From Streptomyces sp. S.PB5 (lineage in GTDB: Bacteria; Actinomycetota; Actinomycetes; Streptomycetales; Streptomycetaceae), in assembly GCF_030403745.1 (NCBI RefSeq), contig NZ_JAQMWP010000005.1, positions 477,513-541,512 of the forward strand: a stretch of 64,000 nucleotides of DNA, given 5' to 3'. The notes below the pieces were generated by a model that had not been told where the DNA came from, made no database searches, and saw only the letters and a list, made by a program, of their open reading frames with translations. Shown one piece after another: positions 52,934 to 61,548 of this stretch (position 1 is the first letter of the stretch; each line of letters starts with the position of its first letter). The translations under genes and the position numbers were made by a program.

Positions 52934-54328
52934 CTAGCGCGGACCGAGGGTCCAGCGCGGGCCGTCGGGGCCGTCCTCGATGCTCAGACCGGCCTGGACG
53001 AGCTGGTCGCGGATGGCGTCCGCGGTGGCCCAGTCCTTACGGGCGCGGGCCGACTGACGCTGGTCGAGGACGAGTCGTACGAGGCTGTCCACCACGCCGT
53101 GCAGGTCTTCACCGCGGCTCTCGTCGCCGGCCCAGTGCGGGTCGAGCGGGTCGAGGCCGAGGACGCCGAGCATGGCGCGGACCTCGGCGAGGCGGGCCAC
53201 GGCGGCTTCCTTGTCGTCGGCGGCCAGCGCGCTGTTGCCCTGGCGGACCGTGGTGTGGACGATGGCGAGCGCCTGGGGGACGCCCATGTCGTCGTCCATG
53301 GCCTCGGCGAACGCGGGCGGGACCTCGGCGGCGGGCTCGACGTCGCCCGCCTTCTCGACGACGCGCTGCACGAAGCCCTCGATCCGCGCGAACGCCGACT
53401 CGGCCTCGCGCAGGGCGTCCTCGCTGTACTCGATCATCGAGCGGTAGTGCGGGGTGCCGAGGTAGTAGCGCAGCACGATGGGGCGCCACGTCTTGACCAT
53501 CTCGGAGACGAGGACGCTGTTGCCGAGCGACTTCGACATCTTCTCGCCGCTCATGGTGACCCAGGCGTTGTGCACCCAGTACGAGGCGAAGTCGTCGCCG
53601 TAGGCCTTGGCCTGGGCGATCTCGTTCTCGTGGTGGGGGAAGATCAGGTCGAGACCGCCGCCGTGGATGTCGAAGGCGGAGCCGAGGTACTTGTGGGCCA
53701 TCGCCGAGCACTCCAGGTGCCAGCCGGGACGGCCGCGGCCCCACGGGGTCTCCCAGTCGGGCTCGCCCGGCTTGGTCGCCTTCCACATGGCGAAGTCGCG
53801 GGGGTCGCGCTTGCCGGAGACGCCCTCGTCGGGCTGGCGCAGGTCGTCGATGTCCTGGTTCGACAGCGCCAGGTAGCCCGGGAAGGAGCGCACGTCGAAG
53901 TAGACGCTGCCGTCCGCCTCGTAGGCGTGGCCGCGCTCGATGAGGCCGCGCATCATCTCGATCATCTCGGGGACGTGGCCGGTGGCGCGCGGTTCGTACG
54001 TGGGCGGGAGGCAGCCGAGGGCCTCGTAGCCGTCGTTGAACGCGCGCTCGTTCTCGTACCCGAGCGACCACCAGGGGCGGCCCTGGTCGTGCGACTTGGT
54101 GATGATCTTGTCGTCGATGTCCGTGACGTTGCGGATGAACGTGACGTCGTAGCCGCGGTATTCGAACCAGCGGCGCATGATGTCGAAGTTCAGCCCCGAG
54201 CGGATGTGCCCGATGTGCGGTGCGGCCTGCACGGTGGCACCACAGAGGTAGATCGAGACACAACCCTGCTGGAGCGGGGTGAAGTCACGGATCTGCCGGG
54301 CGCTGGTGTCGTACAGCCGAATAGTCAC
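52934..54328 (-). CDS. cysS: Cysteinyl-tRNA synthetase
   Basis: A 464-residue class I synthetase that charges tRNA-Cys. It has the zinc ligand CGATVQ, the HIGH motif APHIGHIRSG (about 36), the SAMAHKYLG/GGGLDLIFPHHENEIAQ zinc region (about 200-225) and GEKMSKSLGN (about 255). GTG 54328 follows TACCCT by seven bases on the minus strand, so it is probably leaderless. It lies beside ispF/ispD, a common actinobacterial arrangement. The related ligase MshC is less likely, given full length. Confidence 0.95.
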   Translation of the reverse strand: MTIRLYDTSARQIRDFTPLQQGCVSIYLCGATVQAAPHIGHIRSGLNFDIMRRWFEYRGYDVTFIRNVTDIDDKIITKSHDQGRPWWSLGYENERAFNDGYEALGCLPPTYEPRATGHVPEMIEMMRGLIERGHAYEADGSVYFDVRSFPGYLALSNQDIDDLRQPDEGVSGKRDPRDFAMWKATKPGEPDWETPWGRGRPGWHLECSAMAHKYLGSAFDIHGGGLDLIFPHHENEIAQAKAYGDDFASYWVHNAWVTMSGEKMSKSLGNSVLVSEMVKTWRPIVLRYYLGTPHYRSMIEYSEDALREAESAFARIEGFVQRVVEKAGDVEPAAEVPPAFAEAMDDDMGVPQALAIVHTTVRQGNSALAADDKEAAVARLAEVRAMLGVLGLDPLDPHWAGDESRGEDLHGVVDSLVRLVLDQRQSARARKDWATADAIRDQLVQAGLSIEDGPDGPRWTLGPR

Positions 54329-54395
54329 GAGTCCAAGGGTAGTAGGCGATACCGAGTGCATCGGACGGTTGTGGATAACAGGTTGTGGATGACGG

Positions 54396-54950
54396 TCAGC
54401 CTGCGGTTCTCACGACCAGTGCGGTGGCCACGGCCATCAGCCCTTCACCCCTGCCGGGGAAGCCGAGTCCGTCCGTTGTCGCCCCGGAGACCGAAACCGG
54501 TGCTCCGGCCGCCTCCGACAGCAGTTTCTGGGCCTCGTCGCGGCGCTTGCCGATCTTCGGGCGGGGGCCCACGACCTGTACGGCGATGTTGCCGATCCGG
54601 AAGCCCGCCTCGCGGACGATCCGGGCGGCCTCCGTCAACAAGGTGACGCCGGAGGCACCCGACCACTCGGGGCGTCCCGTGCCGAAGTGCTGACCGAGGT
54701 CGCCGAGGCCCGCCGCCGAGAAGAGGGCGTTGCACGCGGCGTGGGCGACGACGTCGGCGTCGGAGTGACCGGCGAGGCCGGGGCCCTCGCCCTCCCACTT
54801 CAGGCCGGCGCACCACAGCTCGCGGCCCTCTTCGAAGGCGTGGATGTCGGTGCCGATGCCGACCTGGGGCAGCAGCACCCCTTCGAAGGACCCGTCGTAG
54901 GCCCCTTCGCGGGACCCTTCACAGGCCCCTTCGTAGGACTCAGAAGCCAT
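54396..54950 (-). CDS. ispF: 2-C-methyl-D-erythritol 2,4-cyclodiphosphate synthase
   Basis: A 184-residue MEP-pathway enzyme. The zinc site GIGTDIHAF (about 32), GHSDADVVAHAACNAL (about 60) and the C-terminal TTDGLGFPGRGEG are intact. The first 25 residues are an unusual extension with repeats (YEGACEGSREGAYDGSFEG). The start overlaps the ispD stop by 11 bases, so translation is coupled. Confidence 0.95.
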   Translation of the reverse strand: MASESYEGACEGSREGAYDGSFEGVLLPQVGIGTDIHAFEEGRELWCAGLKWEGEGPGLAGHSDADVVAHAACNALFSAAGLGDLGQHFGTGRPEWSGASGVTLLTEAARIVREAGFRIGNIAVQVVGPRPKIGKRRDEAQKLLSEAAGAPVSVSGATTDGLGFPGRGEGLMAVATALVVRTAG

Positions 54951-55716
54951 CGTTGAGCCTCCTGCGGGCCAGGACCGCCTCCGCGAGGACCAGGTCCAGG
55001 GGGCGGGTCACCTTGAAGGCCTCCTCGTGGCCGGGGACGACCACGACCGTGAGGCCGAGCTGCTCGACCATGCTCGCGTCGTCGGTGACGTCGTCGGTGA
55101 CGGTCTCGTGGGCGCGGACGAGGGTCGCGCGGTCGAAGCCCTGGGGTGTCTGGACGGCACGGAGGCGGGCGCGGGACGGGGTGGCGACGACCGGCTCGGG
55201 GTCGCCCGCGACCGGGGCGGGCTTGACCTCCTTGACGGTGTCCGCGAGAGGCAGGGCCGGTACGACGGCCGGAGCGCCGTCCCGTACGGCCTCGATGACG
55301 GCGTCCACCGTGTCGACGGGGACGAGGGGGCGGGCCGCGTCGTGAACGAGGACGATGTCGTAGTCCGGGGGCAGCGCGTCCAGGCCGGCCTTCACGGAGT
55401 CCTGGCGTTCCTTGCCGCCGGGGACGACGAGGAAGTCGGTGCGCTCGGGGAGGGCGTGGGCGTCGAGGAGGCTCTTGACCTCGCCGGCGCCGTCGGGCGG
55501 GGCCACGACGACGACCAGGGAGACCGCGCGGGAGGCGGCCATCGCGCGGACCGCGTGGATCAGCATGGGGGTGCCGTTCAGCGCGCGGAGCGCCTTGGGG
55601 GCGCCCGGGCCGAGTCGTACGCCCCGGCCGGCGGCCGGGATCACGACGGCCGTACGGACTTCCGTCCTGGCCGTCGAGGACGCTGTCGAGGGCGAAGGGC
55701 GCGAATCGTCAGACAT
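54940..55716 (-). CDS. ispD: 2-C-methyl-D-erythritol 4-phosphate cytidylyltransferase
   Basis: A 258-residue MEP-pathway enzyme that forms CDP-ME. VVIPAAGRGVRLGPGAPKAL (about 24-43), VLVHDAARPLV (about 120) and the TPQGFDRATL segment are conserved. It heads the ispD-ispF operon, and its product is used two steps before that of IspF. ATG 55716 gives a short Ser/Thr-rich N-terminal extension. Confidence 0.95.
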   Translation of the reverse strand: MSDDSRPSPSTASSTARTEVRTAVVIPAAGRGVRLGPGAPKALRALNGTPMLIHAVRAMAASRAVSLVVVVAPPDGAGEVKSLLDAHALPERTDFLVVPGGKERQDSVKAGLDALPPDYDIVLVHDAARPLVPVDTVDAVIEAVRDGAPAVVPALPLADTVKEVKPAPVAGDPEPVVATPSRARLRAVQTPQGFDRATLVRAHETVTDDVTDDASMVEQLGLTVVVVPGHEEAFKVTRPLDLVLAEAVLARRRLNDGF

Positions 55717-56035
55717 CGGTTCCTGTCAGGTTTGTGTGCTCGGCCAAGGTGGGTACGACAGACAGCGTGCCGGGCGCGACGCCTTGACCGGACCCTTCCG
55801 TGACGCCGGTCGAGCCTGCTGCCCGGGCCCGGCACGCCAAGTATCGGGGACCGCGAAGTTTCGAGTTTCGGGGGACCTGCGCCTCGTACGACGCGTACGA
55901 CCGGCGCACCCCGTAATACCTCAGCTCGGTGTCCGGGCACAGACATGCCGCAGCGCCCGGCGACGGAAATACGTCATCGGGCACCGCGGCATATCTAATG
56001 TGCCGAGCCGGATCCGGCGGCGGCAGCGGGCGTCG
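55717..56035. other. Gene-free region between ispD and carD
   Basis: Holds the upstream region of ispD and the end of the carD transcript. A short dyad around 55885-55900 (TCGTACGACGCGTACGA) is visible. I found no coding frame of note. Confidence 0.5.
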
Positions 56036-56518
56036 TCAGGACGCGAGGACCTCGTCGAGCAGGGCCTCGGCCTTGTCCTCGTTCGTGTTCTCCGCGAGGG
56101 CGAGCTCGCTCACCAGGATCTGGCGGGCCTTGGCGAGCATGCGCTTCTCACCTGCGGAAAGTCCGCGCTCACGCTCACGACGCCACAGGTCACGCACGAC
56201 TTCCGCGACCTTGATGACATCGCCGGAGGCGAGCTTCTCCAGATTTGCCTTGTAGCGACGGGACCAGTTCGTGGGCTCCTCGGCGTACGGCGCGCGCAGC
56301 ACCTCGAAGACCCGGTCCAGCCCGTCCTGACCGACCACATCACGCACGCCGACGAACTCCGCATTGTCCGCTGGCACACGTACCGTCAGGTCACCCTGGG
56401 CGACCTTCAGCACCAAGTAGGTCTTGTCCACGCCTTTGATCTGGCGAGTTTCGATGGCCTCGATCAGCGCGGCCCCGTGATGGGGATAGACCACGGTGTC
56501 GCCAACCTTGAACGTCAT
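56036..56518 (-). CDS. carD: CarD-family RNA polymerase-binding transcription factor
   Basis: A 160-residue global factor that stabilises the RNA polymerase open complex at rRNA and other promoters. The N-terminal RNAP-interaction domain (MTFKVGDTVVYPHHGAALIEAIETRQI, 1-60) and the C-terminal helical DNA-binding domain with NWSRRYKANLEKLASGDVIKVAEVVRDLWRRE are complete. Start ATG 56518. It is upstream of ispD in the same direction but separated by about 320 bases. Confidence 0.95.
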   Translation of the reverse strand: MTFKVGDTVVYPHHGAALIEAIETRQIKGVDKTYLVLKVAQGDLTVRVPADNAEFVGVRDVVGQDGLDRVFEVLRAPYAEEPTNWSRRYKANLEKLASGDVIKVAEVVRDLWRRERERGLSAGEKRMLAKARQILVSELALAENTNEDKAEALLDEVLAS

Positions 56519-57109
56519 GTGACAGGTACCCCTTCCGTGGCTATCCAGGGTAACACGGAAACTGCGGGTTCTGAATGGCGTTTTCGCAGGTCAGGGCATA
56601 TCTCGGGGCTTGACAACAGCAACAGGAACGTGCTGCGGAGGCCGAGCGGAAGAAGGTATTCGCAGGTCGGAGCGGCTCTCCGGGGGAGGTGAAACGCGTA
56701 CGTTACACACATCCGGAGGCCCTTCGACGTAGACGAACGTCCCCATATGTCTGGTTCCAAGTGTGCGACTTCCGCTACTCCGTTCGGTGGCCGGAGTCAG
56801 TTCCCCGTCGTTTCCGGAATTGATCACTCGGATTCGTGATCAATTCCGTGGACGATCACGCATTCCTTCACGGAAGTTTTGCGAGCGGATGCGCGAGGGG
56901 CTTATGTGAATGGCGGACGAGTGCGAGCCCGAAGTGACTCGGAGGTCACTTGAGCGGAGGGATGCGATCGACTCTCCGGAACGAAGAGCGGCCGTTGGGG
57001 AGGGTCGGGTGCGGTCGCGCGGGAACGGCTCGGTAACCTAAGGCCGCTGACAGACACTTAGGGCGGCTTTACGCGCCCGCCCCGTTCGAGTCAAGGAGTT
57101 GCCGCCGCC
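56519..57109. other. Long gene-free gap between carD and a divergent lipoprotein gene
   Basis: About 590 bases, AT-richer than coding DNA. It carries the carD promoter side, a perfect inverted repeat at 56816-56847, and, near the lipoprotein gene, TAACCT and a CCTAAG/CTTAGG pair (57037-57042, 57057-57062). No convincing gene. Confidence 0.6.
56816..56847. repeat. Perfect 12-bp inverted repeat
   Basis: GGAATTGATCAC (56816-56827) and GTGATCAATTCC (56836-56847) with an 8-base loop. It lies about 298 bases from carD and 263 from the lipoprotein gene, with no T run, so an operator is as likely as a terminator. Confidence 0.8.
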
Positions 57110-57772
57110 GTGAGCAGCAGCCTTCGACGCGGCGCCCTCGCGGCCGCCGCCCTCGCGTTCTCGATCGCCTCGCTCTCCGCGTGCGCGGCCGGCAACAACG
57201 CCCAGACGCTGGAGATCAAGCCGGACAACGCGGCCACCGCCGTCGGCGACATCAAGATCCAGAACGCGATCGTCATCACCCAGCCCGACCTGGAGTCGAC
57301 CGGCCCCGCCGTGGTCTCCGCGACGCTGTTCAACAACGGCCGGACCGCCGAGACGCTGGACTCCATCACCATCGCCGACACCGGCAAGACCGCCGAGCTC
57401 TCCCCCGCCAAGGGCAAGGGCAAGCTGACCATCCCGGCCGGCGGCTCCCTCGTCATCGGCGGCGAGGGCAACGCCACCGCGGTGCTGCCGAGCAGCCGTG
57501 AGGCGATCCAGGACGGCAACGCCCAGAAGATCACCTTCACCTTCAGCAAGACCGGTGACGTGAGCCTGCGCGCCTTCGTGGTGCCGGCCAAGAGCTACTT
57601 CGAGAAGTGGGGCCCGACCGAGGTCCCCGAGGCCCCGGGCACGGGCGAGAGCGCGTCGGCCTCCCCGACCGAGTCGGCCACGGGTACGGCCTCGCCTTCC
57701 GCGACGGCGACCTCCACCGACGAGGCCTCCGCGTCCGCGACGGCGAGCGAGAGCGCGGCCGCCGGGCACTGA
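57110..57772 (+). CDS. Secreted lipoprotein of unknown function
   Basis: A 220-residue protein. The signal peptide RRGALAAAALAFSIASLSAC ends in a lipobox with Cys25. The middle (about 40-170) is a beta-rich domain (VVSATLFNNGRTAETLDSITIA, LTIPAGGSLVIGGEG), reminiscent of copper-chaperone/DUF461-like folds but without the Met/His set. The tail is Ser/Ala/Thr-rich. GTG 57110. It is convergent with phoP, and may be Pho-related by position only. Confidence 0.8.
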   Translation: MSSSLRRGALAAAALAFSIASLSACAAGNNAQTLEIKPDNAATAVGDIKIQNAIVITQPDLESTGPAVVSATLFNNGRTAETLDSITIADTGKTAELSPAKGKGKLTIPAGGSLVIGGEGNATAVLPSSREAIQDGNAQKITFTFSKTGDVSLRAFVVPAKSYFEKWGPTEVPEAPGTGESASASPTESATGTASPSATATSTDEASASATASESAAAGH

Positions 57773-57791
57773 GCGGCACGGCAGAACACGA

Positions 57792-57823
57792 AAGGGCGGG
57801 ACCTCTTCGGAGGTCCCGCCCTT
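57792..57823 (+). terminator. Terminator between the lipoprotein gene and phoP
   Basis: A perfect 14-base stem (57792-57805 with 57810-57823) around TTCG, followed by TCTTC. It lies 19 bases past the lipoprotein stop and can serve phoP as well. Confidence 0.88.
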
Positions 57824-57851
57824 CTTCGTCGTGCGGCTTACGGCTTACGGC

Positions 57852-58532
57852 TTACGGCTCGAACTTGTAGCCCAAGCCGCGGACCGTCACCAGATACCTG
57901 GGCGCGCCCGGGTCCGGCTCGATCTTGGCGCGGAGGCGCTTGACGTGGACGTCGAGGGTCTTGGTGTCGCCGACGTAGTCGGCGCCCCACACCCGGTCGA
58001 TGAGCTGCATACGGGTCAGGACGCGGCCCGCGTTGCGCAGCAGCATCTCCAGCAGGTCGAACTCCTTGAGGGGGAGGTCGACCTTGGAGCCGGAGACCGT
58101 GACCACGTGGCGGTCCACGTCCATGCGGACGGGGCCGGCCTCCAGCGCGGCCGGGGTGACCTCCTCGGGCTCGCCGCGGCGGCGCAGGACGGCCCGGATA
58201 CGGGCGACCAGCTCACGGGACGAGAAGGGCTTGGTGACGTAGTCATCGGCTCCTATTTCCAGGCCGACCACCTTGTCGATCTCGCTGTCCTTGGCGGTCA
58301 CCATGATGACGGGGACGTTGGAGCGGCCGCGCAGCTGGCGGCAGACTTCGGTGCCCGGCAGGCCGGGCAGCATCAGGTCGAGGAGGACGAGGTCGGCGCC
58401 GTTGCGCTCGAACTCGTCGAGTCCGTCGGGGCCCGTGGTCGCGACCGCGACCTCGAAGCCCTCCTTGCGGAGCATGTACGACAGGGCGTCGGAGAAGGAC
58501 TCCTCGTCCTCGACGACGAGCACTCGGGTCAC
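57852..58532 (-). CDS. phoP: Phosphate response regulator PhoP
   Basis: A 226-residue OmpR/PhoB-type regulator. The receiver (VTRVLVVEDEESFSDAL, phospho-Asp in LVLLDLMLPG, Lys in YVTKPFSS) is followed by a winged-helix DNA-binding domain (KEFDLLEMLLRNAGRVLTR, YVGDTKTLDVHVKRLRAKIE). GTG 58532 overlaps the phoR stop as GTGA. Directly beyond the stop are three CTTACGG repeats. Context with phoR, phoU and PHO-type repeats supports the name. Confidence 0.93.
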   Translation of the reverse strand: MTRVLVVEDEESFSDALSYMLRKEGFEVAVATTGPDGLDEFERNGADLVLLDLMLPGLPGTEVCRQLRGRSNVPVIMVTAKDSEIDKVVGLEIGADDYVTKPFSSRELVARIRAVLRRRGEPEEVTPAALEAGPVRMDVDRHVVTVSGSKVDLPLKEFDLLEMLLRNAGRVLTRMQLIDRVWGADYVGDTKTLDVHVKRLRAKIEPDPGAPRYLVTVRGLGYKFEP

Positions 58533-59776
58533 GGAAGGACCTCCGGGGCGGGAAGCGGTTCGTACGGGGATGGGTCGGGGCCGTCCTCGTCGTCGAGGTC
58601 GGTGTTCTGTTGTGCGCGGGCGCGGGCAGCCCCCGCCTCCGGCAGCCGCAGGGTGAACGTGGAGCCTTGTCCCTCCGAGCTCCACACCGTGACCTCCCCC
58701 GCGTGGGAGGCGGCCACGTGCTTGACGATCGCCAGGCCGAGGCCCGTGCCGCCGGTGGCACGGGAGCGGGCCGGGTCGACCCGGTAGAAGCGCTCGAAGA
58801 TGCGCTCCTTGTCCTTGTCGGAGATGCCGATGCCCTGGTCGGTCACGGCGATCTCGATGTGGTCCCCGCCGGGCGCGGTCACCCGGCGGGCGGCTATGCC
58901 GACGCGGGTGCGGGCCGGGGAGTAGTTCACGGCGTTCTCGACGAGATTGCCGAGGGCGGCGGCGAGCTGGCCGCGGTTGCCCCACAGGCGCAGGTCGGCG
59001 GTGCCGCCGGCGGCCATGGTGATCTGCTTGGTGCCGGCCTGGTGGCGGCAGCGGTCGATGGCCTCGGCGACGAGCTCGTCGACGCGGACGGGCTCGGCGT
59101 CCTCCAGCGGGTCGTCGTTCTGGACCCGGGAGAGGTCGATGAGCTCCTGGACCAGGTTGGTGAGCCGGGTCGCCTCTATCTGCATCCGGCCGGCGAAGCG
59201 CTCGACGGCCTCGGGGTCGTCGGAGGCGTCCATGACGGCCTCGGAGAGCAGGGAGAGGGCGCCGACCGGGGTCTTGAGTTCATGGCTGACGTTCGCGACG
59301 AAGTCACGGCGGACGGCCTCGATACGACGGGCCTCGGTGAGGTCCTCGACGAGCAGGAGGACCAGCCGGGAGCCGAGAGGCGCGACCCGGGCGGATACGG
59401 CGAGTGCCTCGCCCCGTCCCGTGCCCCGCCTCGGAAGGTCCAGTTCGACCTGTCGTATCTCTCCGTCTCTTCTGGTGTCACGCGCCATCTGCAGCATGGG
59501 CTCGACGGCGAGTTTGCCGCCGCGGACCAGACCGAGGGCGTAGGCGGCCGAGCTGGCCTTCACGACGCCGTCGGCCTCGTCGAGGACGACGGCGGAAGAG
59601 CGGAGGACGGACAGGACGGTGTCCACGCCCGGCGGGAGCACCGGGTCGGTGTGCAGCGAGGTGCGGGTGGGGCGCTTCTGCTCCCGCTCGCTGAAGCGGA
59701 ACGCCAGCATGGCGATCACGCCGGTTACTGCTCCGGCGATCGCTGCCACTGCGGCGACCGCCGCGTTCACGTCCAT
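58529..59776 (-). CDS. phoR: Phosphate sensor histidine kinase PhoR
   Basis: A 415-residue kinase. One N-terminal membrane helix (AAVAAIAGAVTGVIAMLAF, about 8-26) is followed by a PAS-like region, the dimerisation box FVANVSHELKTPVGAL with the phospho-His (about 165), and the ATP domain with N box LGNLVENAVNYS, DQGIGISD and GGTGLGLAIVKH. It phosphorylates PhoP when phosphate is low. Divergent from phoU. Confidence 0.93.
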   Translation of the reverse strand: MDVNAAVAAVAAIAGAVTGVIAMLAFRFSEREQKRPTRTSLHTDPVLPPGVDTVLSVLRSSAVVLDEADGVVKASSAAYALGLVRGGKLAVEPMLQMARDTRRDGEIRQVELDLPRRGTGRGEALAVSARVAPLGSRLVLLLVEDLTEARRIEAVRRDFVANVSHELKTPVGALSLLSEAVMDASDDPEAVERFAGRMQIEATRLTNLVQELIDLSRVQNDDPLEDAEPVRVDELVAEAIDRCRHQAGTKQITMAAGGTADLRLWGNRGQLAAALGNLVENAVNYSPARTRVGIAARRVTAPGGDHIEIAVTDQGIGISDKDKERIFERFYRVDPARSRATGGTGLGLAIVKHVAASHAGEVTVWSSEGQGSTFTLRLPEAGAARARAQQNTDLDDEDGPDPSPYEPLPAPEVLP

Positions 59777-59849
59777 GCATCCAGGTTAGGCATGGGTCCG
59801 GTCCTGGCCACAGCCATCGGAGTGCGAGCTCGAACACTCGTCGCCCAGA

Positions 59850-59882
59850 GTTCACCTTGGAGCCAGTGATGGTTCATTTGGG
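59850..59882. promoter_or_regulatory. PhoP-binding direct repeats between phoR and phoU
   Basis: Three successive 11-base units, GTTCACCTTGG, AGCCAGTGATG and GTTCATTTGGG, fit the PhoP direct-repeat (PHO box) pattern, with the first and third close to the GTTCACC consensus. They lie 74 bases from phoR and 131 from phoU. Confidence 0.8.
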
Positions 59883-60012
59883 GTGACGGAAATCGACGCG
59901 TACAGGGCCGAACGTGGGAGCGTGGGGTTCACAGCGCCGGTTTTCGGAATGATCCGACGGCCGGTTCTGGCCCCCCGGAACCCCCGAGGCAGACGTAAGA
60001 GAGGGACCCCTG

Positions 60013-60702
60013 ATGCGGGACGCGTACCACGAGGAACTGGACTCGATCGGCGACGGTCTGGTGGAGATGGCCCGGCTGGTGGGGTCGGCGATCGGGCGCG
60101 CCACGACGGCCATCCTCGACTCCGACCTGAAGCTCGCCGAGAGCGTCATCGAGGCCGACCAGAAGGTGGACGACCTCCAGCACGACCTGGAGGCGCGGGC
60201 CATAGCCCTGCTGGCCAGGCAGCAGCCGGTGGCGACGGACCTCCGTATCGTCGTGACCTCGCTGCGGATGTCGGCGGACCTGGAGCGCTCGGGCGACCTC
60301 GCCCAGCACGTGGCGAAGCTGGCGCGGCTGCGCTTCCCGGAGCGTGCCATCCCGGCCGACCTGCACGCGACCATCCTGGAGATGGGCCAGCTCGCGCAGC
60401 GCCTGATGGCGAAGGCGGCCGAGGTCGTCATCACCAAGGACGTCGACCTCGCGCTCCAGCTGGAGCAGGACGACGACGAGATGGACCTCCTGCACCGCAC
60501 CCTCTTCCAGCACCTGCTGGACGACCGCTGGAAGCACGGCATCGAGACGGCGGTCGACGTGACCCTGCTGGGCCGTTACTACGAGCGGTTCGCCGACCAC
60601 GCGGTGTCGGTGGCGAAGCGTGTGGTGTACCTGGTGACGGGTGAGCACGCGGACGAGCTGCAGGCGGACATCCAGCCGGCGACGGGGGTCGAGGGGGCCT
60701 GA
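60013..60702 (+). CDS. phoU: Phosphate transport regulator PhoU
   Basis: A 229-residue helical protein with two PhoU repeats (about 10-100 and 115-205), each with an E/DxxxD metal motif: LRMSADLERSGDLAQHVAKLA and YYERFADHAVSVAKRVVYLVTG. It restrains PhoR under phosphate-rich conditions. ATG 60013 starts MRDAYHEELDSIGDGL. Divergent from phoR-phoP across the PhoP repeats. Confidence 0.95.
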   Translation: MRDAYHEELDSIGDGLVEMARLVGSAIGRATTAILDSDLKLAESVIEADQKVDDLQHDLEARAIALLARQQPVATDLRIVVTSLRMSADLERSGDLAQHVAKLARLRFPERAIPADLHATILEMGQLAQRLMAKAAEVVITKDVDLALQLEQDDDEMDLLHRTLFQHLLDDRWKHGIETAVDVTLLGRYYERFADHAVSVAKRVVYLVTGEHADELQADIQPATGVEGA

Positions 60703-60802
60703 GCCCTCGGCTCGGACCGGGCGTACGGGGGTCTGTTCGGGGCGTGCGCAAGCCTCAGTGCGCCGTTGATGCGACCTCTCGGGCGGGCATGCAATGGGCA
60801 CA

Positions 60803-60834
60803 GGGTCTGATCCGAAGGCCGAGAGTTCAGACCC
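60803..60834. promoter_or_regulatory. Inverted repeat upstream of Cys-rich gene
   Basis: GGGTCTGA (60803-60810) and TCAGACCC (60827-60834) form a perfect 8-base stem 20 bases before the start of the Cys-rich peptide gene. It may be an operator or leader hairpin; the ribosome site lies just after it. Confidence 0.55.
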
Positions 60835-60853
60835 CTGCCTTGAGGAGGGCCCC

Positions 60854-61012
60854 ATGGCCGAATCCCCCAGCACCCCCACCCCCGACCCCACCCAGGAACG
60901 CCCGACCGAGCAGCCCGCCGAGATCAGGAACCTGATGCTGATCGGCGCCTGCGGGTGCGGCTCGGGGTGCGGGTGCGGGTGCCAGTCGGGCAATCCGTGC
61001 CAGTGCGGCTGA
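60854..61012 (+). CDS. Small cysteine-rich protein, metallothionein-like
   Basis: A 52-residue protein starting MAESPSTPTPDPTQERPTEQ. The N-terminal half is Pro/Thr/Glu-rich and disordered; the last 21 residues, after LMLIG, contain seven Cys in CxC and CGC patterns with Gly/Ser spacers. ATG 60854 has GAGGAGG seven bases upstream. It could bind soft metals. A modified-peptide precursor is a less likely alternative. It lies between phoU and the nickel-binding-type DUF4242 gene. Confidence 0.8.
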   Translation: MAESPSTPTPDPTQERPTEQPAEIRNLMLIGACGCGSGCGCGCQSGNPCQCG

Positions 61013-61058
61013 CGTCGCGTTTTTCTCGTACGACGGTCGCTTCCTGCCGTACGACGGT

Positions 61059-61089
61059 GAAGGGCCCCGGTGTGCTGCCGGGGCCCTTC
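61059..61089 (+). terminator. Terminator after the Cys-rich gene
   Basis: A perfect 12-base stem (61059-61070 with 61078-61089) and a 7-base loop, 46 bases past the stop. Confidence 0.85.
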
Positions 61090-61166
61090 GTCTGTGCACC
61101 CTCGCCTCATGAGGCGCAGCATGGAAGGAAGCGGTAAGAGCGGCGAACCGTAAGGAGGTGCGGGTC

Positions 61167-61418
61167 ATGGCGCGGTTCATGGACGTACACCACGGGATGA
61201 AGGGCATCACGGCCGAGCAGCTGAAGGAGGCCCATCAGGCCGACCTCGCCATCGAGAAGGAGGAGGGCGTCCACTTCGAGCGGGCCTGGGCGGACCCCGT
61301 GTCCGGCACGGTCTACTGCCTCTCCGAGGGGCCCTCGGCGGACGCGGTCCAGCGCATCCACGAGCGCACGGGGCACAAGGCGGACGAGATCCACGCGGTG
61401 CCGCTGACGATCTCGTAA
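61167..61418 (+). CDS. DUF4242 protein, nickel-binding SCO4226 type
   Basis: An 83-residue ferredoxin-like-fold protein starting MARFMDVHHGMKGITAEQLKEAHQADLAIEKEEGVHFERAW. It closely resembles S. coelicolor SCO4226, reported as a nickel-binding dimer, and its place near phoU agrees with that gene order. Several histidines (two adjacent at residues 8-9) could be ligands. ATG 61167 has AAGGAGG eight bases upstream; GTG 61158 lies within that site. Confidence 0.88.
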   Translation: MARFMDVHHGMKGITAEQLKEAHQADLAIEKEEGVHFERAWADPVSGTVYCLSEGPSADAVQRIHERTGHKADEIHAVPLTIS

Positions 61419-61548
61419 CGGGCTCGGTCTCGGAACCGTCCTCGCCACCGGGTGACGCCGGGCGCAGGACGGTGCCGTCGAGCGACGGTGTCGTCGAGCG
61501 CGCGGCGGAGCGGAACCGCGGGGCGAGTGATCGACGTCGTGGCATGTC

